Assembly: GCF_003311645.1 (NCBI RefSeq)
Contig: NZ_QEST01000149.1
Coordinates: 1 to 64,000 of the forward strand
Length of the DNA stretch: 64,000 nucleotides
Source of the DNA: Streptomyces sp. PT12
GTDB lineage: Bacteria; Actinomycetota; Actinomycetes; Streptomycetales; Streptomycetaceae
Reading direction: 5' to 3'
The position numbers were made by a program, and so were the translations under genes. The notes under the pieces are model-generated. The model was not told the DNA's origin, did no database searches, and worked only from the letters and a program-made list of their open reading frames with translations. Below are positions 43,878-51,176 of the stretch, piece by piece (within the stretch, counting starts at the first letter, position 1; each line of letters opens with the position of its first letter).

Positions 43878-44336
43878 TCAACGGCTTCCGCCCGGGGCCT
43901 CGACCGAGGACTCCACGACGCGGGCGAGATTGCGCAGCATGAGGCGGTGGCGGAGCTGGAGCACCGCCTCGAACAGGGGGTTGTGCAGATGCCGGATCAC
44001 GCCGGTGAGGGGGTGCTCGTCCACCGTGACCAGGGTGGTGTCCCGGCCCCATGGCCGGACCTCGATGGCGATGCGGGCGGTGCCCGCCGACCTGCTCTGC
44101 GCCTCGAGCTCGATGCGGCGCCCCGGCTCGTGGAAGCGGACGACGGTGCGACCCCGCGCGCGCAGCGGGCCGAGCCTGACGACATAGCGGATGGCCGAGC
44201 CGACCGCGGGCCAGTCGTCGTCGAGCGGCGCGGAGTCATGGGTGCCGACGACCCAGTCGGCGAAGCGGCTGCCGTCGCACAGGACGGCCCAGACCGCGGG
44301 CGGCGGGCGCCTGATCAGGATCGGCCGGACCGCCAT
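43878..44336 (-). CDS. SRPBCC-family (polyketide cyclase/START-like) protein
   Basis: This 152-residue protein has the SRPBCC fold pattern: IRRPPPAVWAVLCDGSRFADWVVG at the start, WPAVGSAIRYVVRLGPLRARG and a final long helix. Such proteins bind hydrophobic ligands or modify lipids, and some are coenzyme-binding. The ATG at 44336 has AAGGAGG six bases upstream and lies inside the 3' end of the flavin oxidoreductase gene (22-base overlap). The three genes SDR, oxidoreductase and SRPBCC form one operon. Confidence 0.87.
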   Translation of the reverse strand: MAVRPILIRRPPPAVWAVLCDGSRFADWVVGTHDSAPLDDDWPAVGSAIRYVVRLGPLRARGRTVVRFHEPGRRIELEAQSRSAGTARIAIEVRPWGRDTTLVTVDEHPLTGVIRHLHNPLFEAVLQLRHRLMLRNLARVVESSVEAPGGSR

Positions 44337-45910
44337 GGCGGCCTCCTTGGCAGGTCGAGGCCCGCGGGCGTGAGCCGGGCGCGCAGCGCGGCGCGCGCGG
44401 CGTTCGCCCCGCAGGCGCCGTGCACGCCGCCGCCGGGGTGGGCGGATGACGACGCCAGGTAGAGACCGGCGACGGGGGTGGCGGGGCGCCCCGTGCCCGG
44501 CACGGGGCGGAAGATCAACTGCTGGTGCACCGCGGCCGTTCCGCCGTTGACCGCGCCCCCGTGGAGGCTGCGGTTGTGCCGTTCGAGGTCGCCTGGGGCC
44601 ATGATCCGGCGCGCGGCGATGGCGTCGCGGAAGCCGGGCGCATAGCGCTCGACCTCGGCCTCCAGCCGGTCGGCCAGCGCCTCGGGCGGGGCGGGGGCGG
44701 CGTTGTCGCGCGGCAGATGGGTGTACGCCCAGGCCGACTCGGTGCCCTCGGGGGAACGGCTCGGGTCGGACGTCGTCATCTGGCCGAGGACGGCGCAGGG
44801 CCGCCGCGGCGGGGTACCGGTGACGAGGTCGGCGGCGTAACGCGTCAGGTGGTCGACGCTGTCGGCCAGGTGGACGGTGCCCGCGGCGCCCGCCTGGGGC
44901 GAGGCCCAGGGGATGGGCCGGGTCAGCGCCCAGTCGACCTTGATGGTGGGGTGGTCCCACTGGAAGCGGCGCACATCGGCGCGCAGCCGGTCGGGCAGGT
45001 GCTCCCAGCCGACCAGTCCGCCGTAGAGCGCGGGCGCGGGGACATCGGCGAGCACGGCGCGCCTGGCGCGGATCGGCTCGCCGTCCGCGGTGGTGACGCC
45101 GAGGCAGCGCCCTTCGCGGACGACGACTCCCGACACGGGCGTGGAGCAGCGCAACTCCCCGCCGCGGTCGGCCAGTCGGCGGGCGAGCGCGGCGGTCAGC
45201 GCGGCGGCGCCGCCGACGGGGACGGGCCAGCCGTGGCGCTGCCCGAGCATCACCAGCAGCCAGCCGAACAGGCCGCTGCCCGCCGACTCGGGCAGGAAGT
45301 CGGCGTGCAGGCCGCAGCCGGTGAGCAGCAGCGGGGCGCCGTCCCCCGCGAACTCCTCCTCGCCGAGCCGCCGCGCGGGCAGCGTCAGCATCCGCAGCAT
45401 CCGCAGGCCGCCGGCCGCCCTGAGTCCCGGCAGCAGCGTGGCCAGGCGGCGCACGGGCGGGAAGGGGCCGAGCAACGCGCCGAGCAGCTGCGGGCCGAGC
45501 CGGTCCCAGCGGGCGAGCAGCCGCAGATACGCCTCGCCGTCGCCCGGCGCGAACCCCTCCATGCTCATGGCCGTGCGCTCCTGGTCGCGGTGCAGGACCG
45601 CACAGCGCCCATCGGGCGTGGGGTGGGCGAGCACGGCGGGGGCGTGGCTCCAGGTGACGCCCCAGCGTTCGAGGCCGAGGGCGCGCAGCGGGGGGGACGC
45701 GACAGCCAGCGGGTAGAACGCGCTGAACAGGTCGTGCACATAGTCGGGGTGCACGCCCCTGTCGCTGCGCACCGCGCCGCCCGGCTCGTCCTCCGCCTCC
45801 AGGACCAGGACGCGCCAGCCCGCGTCGGCGAGGACGTTGGCCGCGGTCAGGCCGTTGGGCCCGGCGCCGATGACGATCGCGTCGGGGGCCCCGCCGTGGG
45901 CCGGGCTCAT
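44315..45910 (-). CDS. FAD-dependent oxidoreductase, phytoene-desaturase-like
   Basis: This 531-residue protein has an N-terminal FAD Rossmann motif (VIGAGPNGLTAANVLADAGW then VLEAEDEPGGAVRS) and a C-terminal ASSSAHPGGGVHGACG stretch typical of the phytoene dehydrogenase/retinol saturase group. It may desaturate or oxidise a lipid, carotenoid or hydrophobic substrate. No carotenoid synthase is nearby. The ATG at 45910 overlaps the SDR stop (ATGA). It is part of the operon starting at 46962, which has a SigB-type promoter. Confidence 0.88.
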   Translation of the reverse strand: MSPAHGGAPDAIVIGAGPNGLTAANVLADAGWRVLVLEAEDEPGGAVRSDRGVHPDYVHDLFSAFYPLAVASPPLRALGLERWGVTWSHAPAVLAHPTPDGRCAVLHRDQERTAMSMEGFAPGDGEAYLRLLARWDRLGPQLLGALLGPFPPVRRLATLLPGLRAAGGLRMLRMLTLPARRLGEEEFAGDGAPLLLTGCGLHADFLPESAGSGLFGWLLVMLGQRHGWPVPVGGAAALTAALARRLADRGGELRCSTPVSGVVVREGRCLGVTTADGEPIRARRAVLADVPAPALYGGLVGWEHLPDRLRADVRRFQWDHPTIKVDWALTRPIPWASPQAGAAGTVHLADSVDHLTRYAADLVTGTPPRRPCAVLGQMTTSDPSRSPEGTESAWAYTHLPRDNAAPAPPEALADRLEAEVERYAPGFRDAIAARRIMAPGDLERHNRSLHGGAVNGGTAAVHQQLIFRPVPGTGRPATPVAGLYLASSSAHPGGGVHGACGANAARAALRARLTPAGLDLPRRPPWRSGRS

Positions 45911-46962
45911 GGTCGTTCCCCCGATGCGGCGCCTGGCCCTTCGACGAGCGCGGCGATGGCGGCGCGGGCGGAGTGGCGCGGGGCCCAGCCCAGGACGCCG
46001 CGGGCGCGGGCGGTGTCCATCAGCGGCAGCGACAGCACGGAGTCGAGGGTGCCAGCGGACGTGGGCACCAGGCGCAGCGCGAACGCGGCGGCCAGGGCGG
46101 CGCGCGCGGCCCGCGCGGGGACGCGGACGCGGCGCGCGCCGGTCAGCTCGGCGAGCAGCGCGGCGTCCACGGGCGGGTCGGCGGCCACGTTGAACGCGCC
46201 GCGCGCGCCCCGGTCGAGCGCGGCGCGGCGAAACGCGTCGGCCGCGTCGTCGGTGTGCACGGCCTGGAAGCGCAGCCCCGGCACGTCGGGCAGGGCGCGC
46301 AGCGGGCCAGGCGGCAGCCGCGTGGGCGCCAACGGGCCCGCGAACCGGCGCCGTTGACCGGGCGCCCCGGCGCCGTGCAGCGCGATGCCGGGGCGGATGC
46401 GGGCGACTCTGACCCCGGGGTGGCGGCGTTCGAACGCGTCGAGGAGCCGCTCGGCGTATGCCTTCTCCCTCGGGTAGGCCGCGGCGGGCCAGCCATGGGT
46501 GGGCCAACACTCGTCCACCGCGCGGTCCTTGGGGCCCGGCGCGTAGGCCATCACCGACGAGGCGTGCACCAGCGCGGGGACCCCGGCCGCGGCGGCGGCC
46601 TCGAACACCCGGTCGCTGCCGATGACGTTGGTGCGCCACGTCGCGGCGGGGTCGCGCGCGGGCGGCGAGAGCGAGGCCAGATGGACCACGGCGTCGGCGC
46701 CAGCGAAGAGCCCCGCGAGGTCGGGCTCGGTCGTGAGGTCGGCGCGGACGAAGCGCACCCGCTCCGGCGCCGGGGTGTCGCGGTGGTCCGCTGGGTGGCG
46801 GGGGTCCGCTGGGTGGCCGGTGTGGGGTGGGTGGCGGGAGAGGCCGACGACCGTACCGACGCGCGGGTCGGCGGCGAGCCCGCGCACCACCGCGGGGCCC
46901 AGCGCCCCCGTCGCGCCCGTGACCACGACGCGCAGCGCGGCGGATCCGGTGTGCATGGCCAT
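45907..46962 (-). CDS. NAD-dependent epimerase/dehydratase-family SDR (paralogue 1)
   Basis: This 351-residue extended SDR has a Rossmann motif TGATGALGPAVVRGL, then HLASLSPPARDP and ASSVMAYAPGPKDRAVDECW followed by the active-site Y-x3-K (YPREKAYAE). It is clearly paralogous to the protein at 48818-49915, sharing the stretch YAPGPKDR-V-E-WPTHGWP. The substrate is unknown. Nucleotide sugars or sterol-like compounds are both possible for such SDRs. A CGGGAGC site precedes the ATG. The gene is divergent from the sigma factor gene. Confidence 0.88.
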   Translation of the reverse strand: MAMHTGSAALRVVVTGATGALGPAVVRGLAADPRVGTVVGLSRHPPHTGHPADPRHPADHRDTPAPERVRFVRADLTTEPDLAGLFAGADAVVHLASLSPPARDPAATWRTNVIGSDRVFEAAAAAGVPALVHASSVMAYAPGPKDRAVDECWPTHGWPAAAYPREKAYAERLLDAFERRHPGVRVARIRPGIALHGAGAPGQRRRFAGPLAPTRLPPGPLRALPDVPGLRFQAVHTDDAADAFRRAALDRGARGAFNVAADPPVDAALLAELTGARRVRVPARAARAALAAAFALRLVPTSAGTLDSVLSLPLMDTARARGVLGWAPRHSARAAIAALVEGPGAASGERP

Positions 46963-47069
46963 CCTCGCTCCCGGCGCTCTCCGTGGAATGGTGGGAAATC
47001 CGGGGCCGGGTATCCGCCCTGGCCCCTGAGAAACGTGCCGTTGCGCCGATCGCCGCCCGGTGGCGCGGC

Positions 47070-47095
47070 ATACCCGGGAAGGGCGGGGTGAATCC
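47070..47095 (-). promoter_or_regulatory. SigB-like promoter before SDR paralogue 1
   Basis: The minus strand has GGATT (47095-47091), 15 bases, and GGGTAT (47075-47070), fitting GNNTN-N14-16-GGGTAC/T. It is about 107 bases upstream of the SDR start and lies next to the sigma factor gene. Confidence 0.5.
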
Positions 47096-47195
47096 GCCCG
47101 AGATGTGCGTGACCCGGATAGCAGGCAGACTGGTCGGAACGGCCTCTTCCCGTGGCGAGCAGAGCGGCACGCCCACCCTCACCTGGGAGAGCAGA

Positions 47196-48017
47196 ATGAA
47201 TACACCCGCGCATTCCCGAAAGACCCGCAAGAATCGCCATCCGCACGACGACGCACCGGACACAAGCTGGCAATTCAAGCGCATCGCGGAATTGCCGCCC
47301 TGCCCCGAGCGGGAGGAGCTGTGCCGGGACGTGATCTGCGCCTGGATTCCCATGGCGGACCGGCTCGCCCGCACCTTCAGGGACCGCGGCGAGGCGCTCG
47401 AAGACCTGGAGCAGGTGGCCGCGCTGGGTCTGGTGAAGGCCGTGCACCGCTACGACCCGAGCCGGGGGCGCCCGTTCGAGAGCTACGCCGTGCCGACGAT
47501 CGTCGGCGAGGTGAAGCGGCACTTCCGCGACCACATGTGGGGGCTGCACGTGCCCCGGCGCACGCAGGAACTGCGGAACCGGGTCAGGGCGGCCATCAGG
47601 CAGCTGAGCTTCCGCCTGGACGACCGCGGCCCGAGCGTCGAGCAGATCGCGGGTCACTGCGGGCTCACCGAGGAGGAGGTCAAGACGGGGCTCGAGGCGC
47701 TCGAGAGCTACAGCACCCTGTCGCTGAACGCCGAACTGCCAGGCGCCGACGGCGACTACTCGCTGCTCGACACCCTCGGCACGCACGAGCCGGGGTTCGA
47801 CCGGGTGGTGGATCGGGAGGCGGTCAAGAGCCCGCTGCGGGCGCTGCCCGAGCGGGAGCGGCAGATCCTCTATCTGCGGTTCTTCCACGGGATGACGCAG
47901 AGCCGCATCGCGCGGCAGCTCGGGATCTCGCAGATGCATGTGTCGCGGCTGCTGAGCCGGGCCTGTGAGCGGATCAGGGCCGAGGTCGAGGACGTCGAGG
48001 CGGGCCGGGCGGCCTGA
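47196..48017 (+). CDS. RNA polymerase sigma factor, SigB/SigF/SigG subfamily
   Basis: This 273-residue group 3 sigma factor has region 2 (LARTFRDRGEALEDLEQVAALGLVKAVHRYD), region 3 (LHVPRRTQELRNRV) and region 4 (LPERERQILYLRFFHGMTQSRIARQLGISQMHVSRLLSRA). In streptomycetes these factors direct osmotic, oxidative and developmental stress genes from GNNTN-N14-16-GGGTAC/T promoters. ATG 47196 follows GGGAGAGCA. No anti-sigma or anti-anti-sigma gene is adjacent, so control must come from elsewhere. Several nearby genes carry matching promoters, so it may drive this region. Confidence 0.93.
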   Translation: MNTPAHSRKTRKNRHPHDDAPDTSWQFKRIAELPPCPEREELCRDVICAWIPMADRLARTFRDRGEALEDLEQVAALGLVKAVHRYDPSRGRPFESYAVPTIVGEVKRHFRDHMWGLHVPRRTQELRNRVRAAIRQLSFRLDDRGPSVEQIAGHCGLTEEEVKTGLEALESYSTLSLNAELPGADGDYSLLDTLGTHEPGFDRVVDREAVKSPLRALPERERQILYLRFFHGMTQSRIARQLGISQMHVSRLLSRACERIRAEVEDVEAGRAA

Positions 48018-48057
48018 ACCCGGCGCGTTCGGGCAGGAGAGGGGGGGACGGGGCTTT

Positions 48058-48124
48058 TGTCGGCCGGAGATCGGCCGGAGATGGCCGGACGTCGGCCGGA
48101 GATCGGCCGGAGATCGGCCGGAAG
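48058..48124 (+). repeat. Short tandem repeats of TCGGCCGGAGA type
   Basis: Six imperfect 10-12-base units related to TCGGCCGGAGA are packed between the sigma factor stop and a small ORF. Each contains the palindrome CGGCCG, and their GGAGA words sit just upstream of the next ribosome site. Confidence 0.75.
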
Positions 48125-48137
48125 GAGGCGGCGCGCG

Positions 48138-48248
48138 ATGCGTCTCGGACCACTCAAGCGGCCCATGGTCGCACTCGGCGTGGCCCGCATGGTGTGGCGG
48201 GCGGTGCAGCGGTACAGGGCCCGCAAGCGCGACACCCCCTCGCGTTGA
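48138..48248 (+). CDS. Tiny basic protein, 36 residues
   Basis: The ATG at 48138 has AAGGAGG about eight bases upstream, and the frame encodes MRLGPLKRPMVALGVARMVW followed by a strongly basic tail ending RDTPSR. It may form one amphipathic or membrane-associated helix with arginine/lysine ends. It directly follows the sigma factor gene and may be co-transcribed. The size makes it uncertain. Confidence 0.45.
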   Translation: MRLGPLKRPMVALGVARMVWRAVQRYRARKRDTPSR

Positions 48249-48289
48249 ACGTCGACCGCTCACGCCGCGGTGACCGGTGGGATTCTTCG

Positions 48290-48752
48290 TTGCCACGCTC
48301 GGAGTAAGGACGTTGAACAGCTGCTCGGGCACGGTGACCGTCTCCCGGTAGGCGGCCACGTCGCCGAACAGCGCGTGCCGGTCCACCTCCCGCCGGTCCA
48401 TCTCCCGCTGGTACGCGCCGCCCAGGGCGGTGCGGCTGGTCTGGCCGACGGCGGCGAGCACGGGAACGTGGTCGAGCGCGGCGTCGTGGAGGCCGTTGAG
48501 CAGGTGGATCGCACCGGGGCCCGAGGTGGCGACGCACACGCCGAGCCCTCGGCCGAACGTGGCGTGCCCCACGGCCTCGAACGCCGCCATCTCCTCGTGC
48601 CTGAGGGCTTGATGAAGCGCGGCTGGTCGGCGGCTCGGCCCCAGGTGGCGAGCAGTCCGTTGATCCCACCGCCCGGGTAGCCGTAGACGGTCTCGACGCC
48701 CCAGGCGCGCAGTCGGCAGCAGATGATCGGCGACCGTCTCGGTGTGGCTCAC
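48290..48752 (-). pseudogene. Remnant of a thiamine-diphosphate-dependent oxidase (pyruvate oxidase/POX-type)
   Basis: The start is normal: GTG 48752 with AAGGGAA upstream, giving MSHTETVADHLL. The family sequence then continues in a second frame (LRAWGVETVYGYPGGGINGLLATWG and PRFIKPS) and returns to the first (RHEEMAAFEAVGHATFGRGLG, CVATSGPGAIHLLNGLHDAALDHVPVLAAVGQT, VTVPEQLFNVL). This implies two frameshifts, near 48710 and 48603. After about 150 codons homology stops, so over two thirds of a roughly 580-residue enzyme are gone. The Glu of the ThDP site (RHEEMAAFEA) is still readable. Confidence 0.85.
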
Positions 48753-48817
48753 ATCATTTCCCTTTCAACGGAAGCGGGCGGGCCGAGCCGGGAAACCCCG
48801 AGGTCCGCTCCAGGCGG

Positions 48818-49915
48818 TCAGGGGCGCCGCCCCGCGCCGGTGGCCGCCTCGGCCAGTCGGCCGCCCGGCACCTCGGGGCGCAGCGGCGGGGTGTCGAGCC
48901 CCGTGCGGTGGCGCAGGCCGTGGATGAGGTCGGCCAGCGCGTCGCGCGCGTCGCGGCGCGGGGTCCAGCCCAGGTCTTCCTCGGCGCGCGTGCGGTCCAT
49001 GAGCGGCAGGCGCACCAGCGCGTCGAACAGCCCGGGCGCGGCGGGCGCGAGCCGCGCGCCCCACGCGGCGGCGAGCGCGGTGCGCAGGAGCGGGCGCGGC
49101 ACCCGCACCGTGCGCGCGCCGAACATGTCGGCGAGCAGCGCCGGGTCGACGACGGGGTCCGCGGTGAGGTTGAACGCCCCGCGCACCGGGCGGTGCACGG
49201 CCAGCCGGTACGCCTCGGCGGCGTCGGCGGTGTGCAGCACCTGGAAGCGCAGCCCTGGCGCGTCGGGAACGACGGGGGTGCGGCCAGGGCGGACCAGCGG
49301 GGCGGGGAGCAGCGGGCCGAGGAAGAGGCGGCGCTGCCCTGACGCGGCGTGCCGCGCGAAGAGAAAGCCGGGGCGCATCCGCACCACGCGGATGCCGGGG
49401 TGCTCCAGCTCGAAGGCGTCGAGCATGCGCTCGACATACGCCTTCTCGCGGGTGTACGAGGCGGTGGGCCAGCCATGGGTGGGCCAGCTCTCGTCCACCA
49501 AGCGGTCCTTGGGGCCCGGCGCGTAGGCGCCGACGGACGAGGCGCAGATCAGCGCGGGAACGCTGGCCGCCGCTGCGGCGGCCAGCACCTCGTCGGTGCC
49601 GAGGACGTTGGTGCGCCACGTCGTCAGCGGGTCGCGCGCGGGCTGGATCATCCAGGCCAGGTGGATCACGGCGTCGGCGTCGGCGAAGTGGGCGGCGAGC
49701 GCGTCGCGCGCGGCGCCCGTGTGCCCGAGGTCCACGGCGGCCCATGTGGTCTTCTCCATGGACCACCCGGGGACGCGGCGGGCGAGGCCGACGACCGATG
49801 CGACCTCGGGGTCGCCCGCGAGGGCGCGGACGACGGCGCTGCCGACGTTGCCGGTGGCGCCGACGACCACCACGCGCCTGCCGTCGTCGGGGCTGCTTTC
49901 GCTGGCGGCTGTCAT
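48818..49915 (-). CDS. NAD-dependent epimerase/dehydratase-family SDR (paralogue 2)
   Basis: This 365-residue extended SDR has the motif GATGNVGSAVVRAL, HLAWMIQPARDP, ASSVGAYAPGPKDRLVDESW and the active site YTREKAY. It is a close paralogue of the SDR at 45907-46962, with the sigma gene between them. The ATG at 49915 has AAGGGAAG five bases upstream. An upstream frame to 50014 would swallow the promoter. A SigB-type promoter lies 74 bases upstream, back to back with one for the glycoconjugate operon. Confidence 0.88.
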   Translation of the reverse strand: MTAASESSPDDGRRVVVVGATGNVGSAVVRALAGDPEVASVVGLARRVPGWSMEKTTWAAVDLGHTGAARDALAAHFADADAVIHLAWMIQPARDPLTTWRTNVLGTDEVLAAAAAASVPALICASSVGAYAPGPKDRLVDESWPTHGWPTASYTREKAYVERMLDAFELEHPGIRVVRMRPGFLFARHAASGQRRLFLGPLLPAPLVRPGRTPVVPDAPGLRFQVLHTADAAEAYRLAVHRPVRGAFNLTADPVVDPALLADMFGARTVRVPRPLLRTALAAAWGARLAPAAPGLFDALVRLPLMDRTRAEEDLGWTPRRDARDALADLIHGLRHRTGLDTPPLRPEVPGGRLAEAATGAGRRP

Positions 49916-49988
49916 CGGGCTTCCCTTCGCGCCGGGCCGCCCGCGGATGGTCCGGCCGTCCGGCGGTGTGTGGGGCGGCCCCTGCCGG

Positions 49989-50057
49989 GTACCCCGCGGC
50001 GTCTTGCGCCACACGCCAAGGCATTTGTGGGCGTTTCACCTGTTTTGTCGCGGGTAC
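49989..50057. promoter_or_regulatory. Back-to-back SigB-type promoters for SDR 2 and the heptose/glycosyl operon
   Basis: The plus strand has GTTTC (50033-50037), 14 bases, GGGTAC (50052-50057), leading to the epimerase at 50145. The minus strand has GTGTG (50014-50010), 15 bases, GGGTAC (49994-49989), leading to the SDR at 49915. Both fit the SigB consensus. Confidence 0.62.
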
Positions 50058-50144
50058 CTGGGGACGGTCGCTCACGGTCGCCAACCGAAGCTGACCGAAG
50101 TGGGGCGGACCGAAGCCGACCGGAAGTGGACCGGAGGAGATGTC

Positions 50145-51101
50145 ATGCGTTTTCGACACGCCGTCGTCACGGGCGGGGCCGGGTTCCTCGGCTCGCACCT
50201 GTGCACCGCGCTGCTCGACCGAGGAGCGGCCGTCACCTGCATCGACGACCTGAGCACGGCCGACCCCCGCCATGTCGACCACCTCCGCGACCGCCAGGGC
50301 TTCTCGCTCATCGAGGCCGACGTGTGCGACGCGTTCGACGTGGCGCGCCCCGCCGACCTGGTGCTGCACTTCGCGTCACCCGCGTCACCCGCCGACTATC
50401 TGAGGCTGCCGATCCACACGCTGGAGACCGGCAGCCTCGGCACGCGCAACGCCCTCGCGCTCGCCAGGCGGCACGGCGCGCGGTGCGTGCTGGCCTCGAC
50501 GTCCGAGGTGTATGGCGACCCCAAGGAGCATCCGCAGAACGAGGAGTACTGGGGGCATGTGAACCCCGTCGGGCCGCGCAGCGTGTACGACGAGGCCAAG
50601 CGGTTCGGCGAGGCGCTGACGGCGGCCGAGGCCGCGGTGCACGGGACGGACACGGGGATCGTGCGGCTCTTCAACACCTATGGACCCCGGATGCGCGGGC
50701 ACGACGGGCGGGCGGTGCCGACGTTCGTCCGGCAGGCGCTCGACGGGGAGCCGCTGACGGTGACGGGCGACGGGCACCAGACGCGTTCGCTCACCTATGT
50801 CGACGACACGGTGCGCGGCGTGCTCGCGATGGCGGAGTCCGACCTCCGCGGGCCGGTCAACATCGGTAATCCGGCGGAGATATCTATGCTGGATCTGGCA
50901 CATCTGGTCATCCGCCTTACGGGTTCGGACTCGGCGGTGCGGTTGATCGAGCGGCCCGTGGACGACCCGACGGTGCGGTGCCCCGACATCACGCTGGCGC
51001 GCGGCAAGTTGCAGTGGGAGCCGCGCGTGCCGCCCGAAGAAGGGCTGGCGCGCACGATCGCGTGGTACCGGGAGCGGGCGGCGGCGGCCCCGGCGCGCTG
51101 A
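50145..51101 (+). CDS. UDP-xylose-synthase-like NAD-dependent nucleotide-sugar epimerase/dehydratase
   Basis: This 318-residue extended SDR has [12 protein letters not shown] at the cofactor site. The segment [30 protein letters not shown] is typical of UDP-glucuronate decarboxylases (UXS) and includes the catalytic Tyr and Lys. It also has [14 protein letters not shown] near the C terminus. It probably makes UDP-xylose or a 4-keto sugar nucleotide for the glycosyltransferases downstream. GGAGG precedes the ATG. It is the first gene of the SigB-promoted rightward operon. Confidence 0.9.
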   Translation: [318 protein letters not shown]

Positions 51102-51176
51102 GGTCTTCCCGGGGCTTCCCGGGGCTTCTCAAGGCTTCTCAGGGGGCGACAACCGACCAGTGTGCGCGGAGGGTTC

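Noticed and set aside
46986-47013. SigB-type promoter (GGGTAT at 47008-47013) driving the sigma gene itself
   Set aside because: The only -35 match (GAATG) needs a 17-base spacer, outside the usual 14-16, so autoregulation is not supported here.
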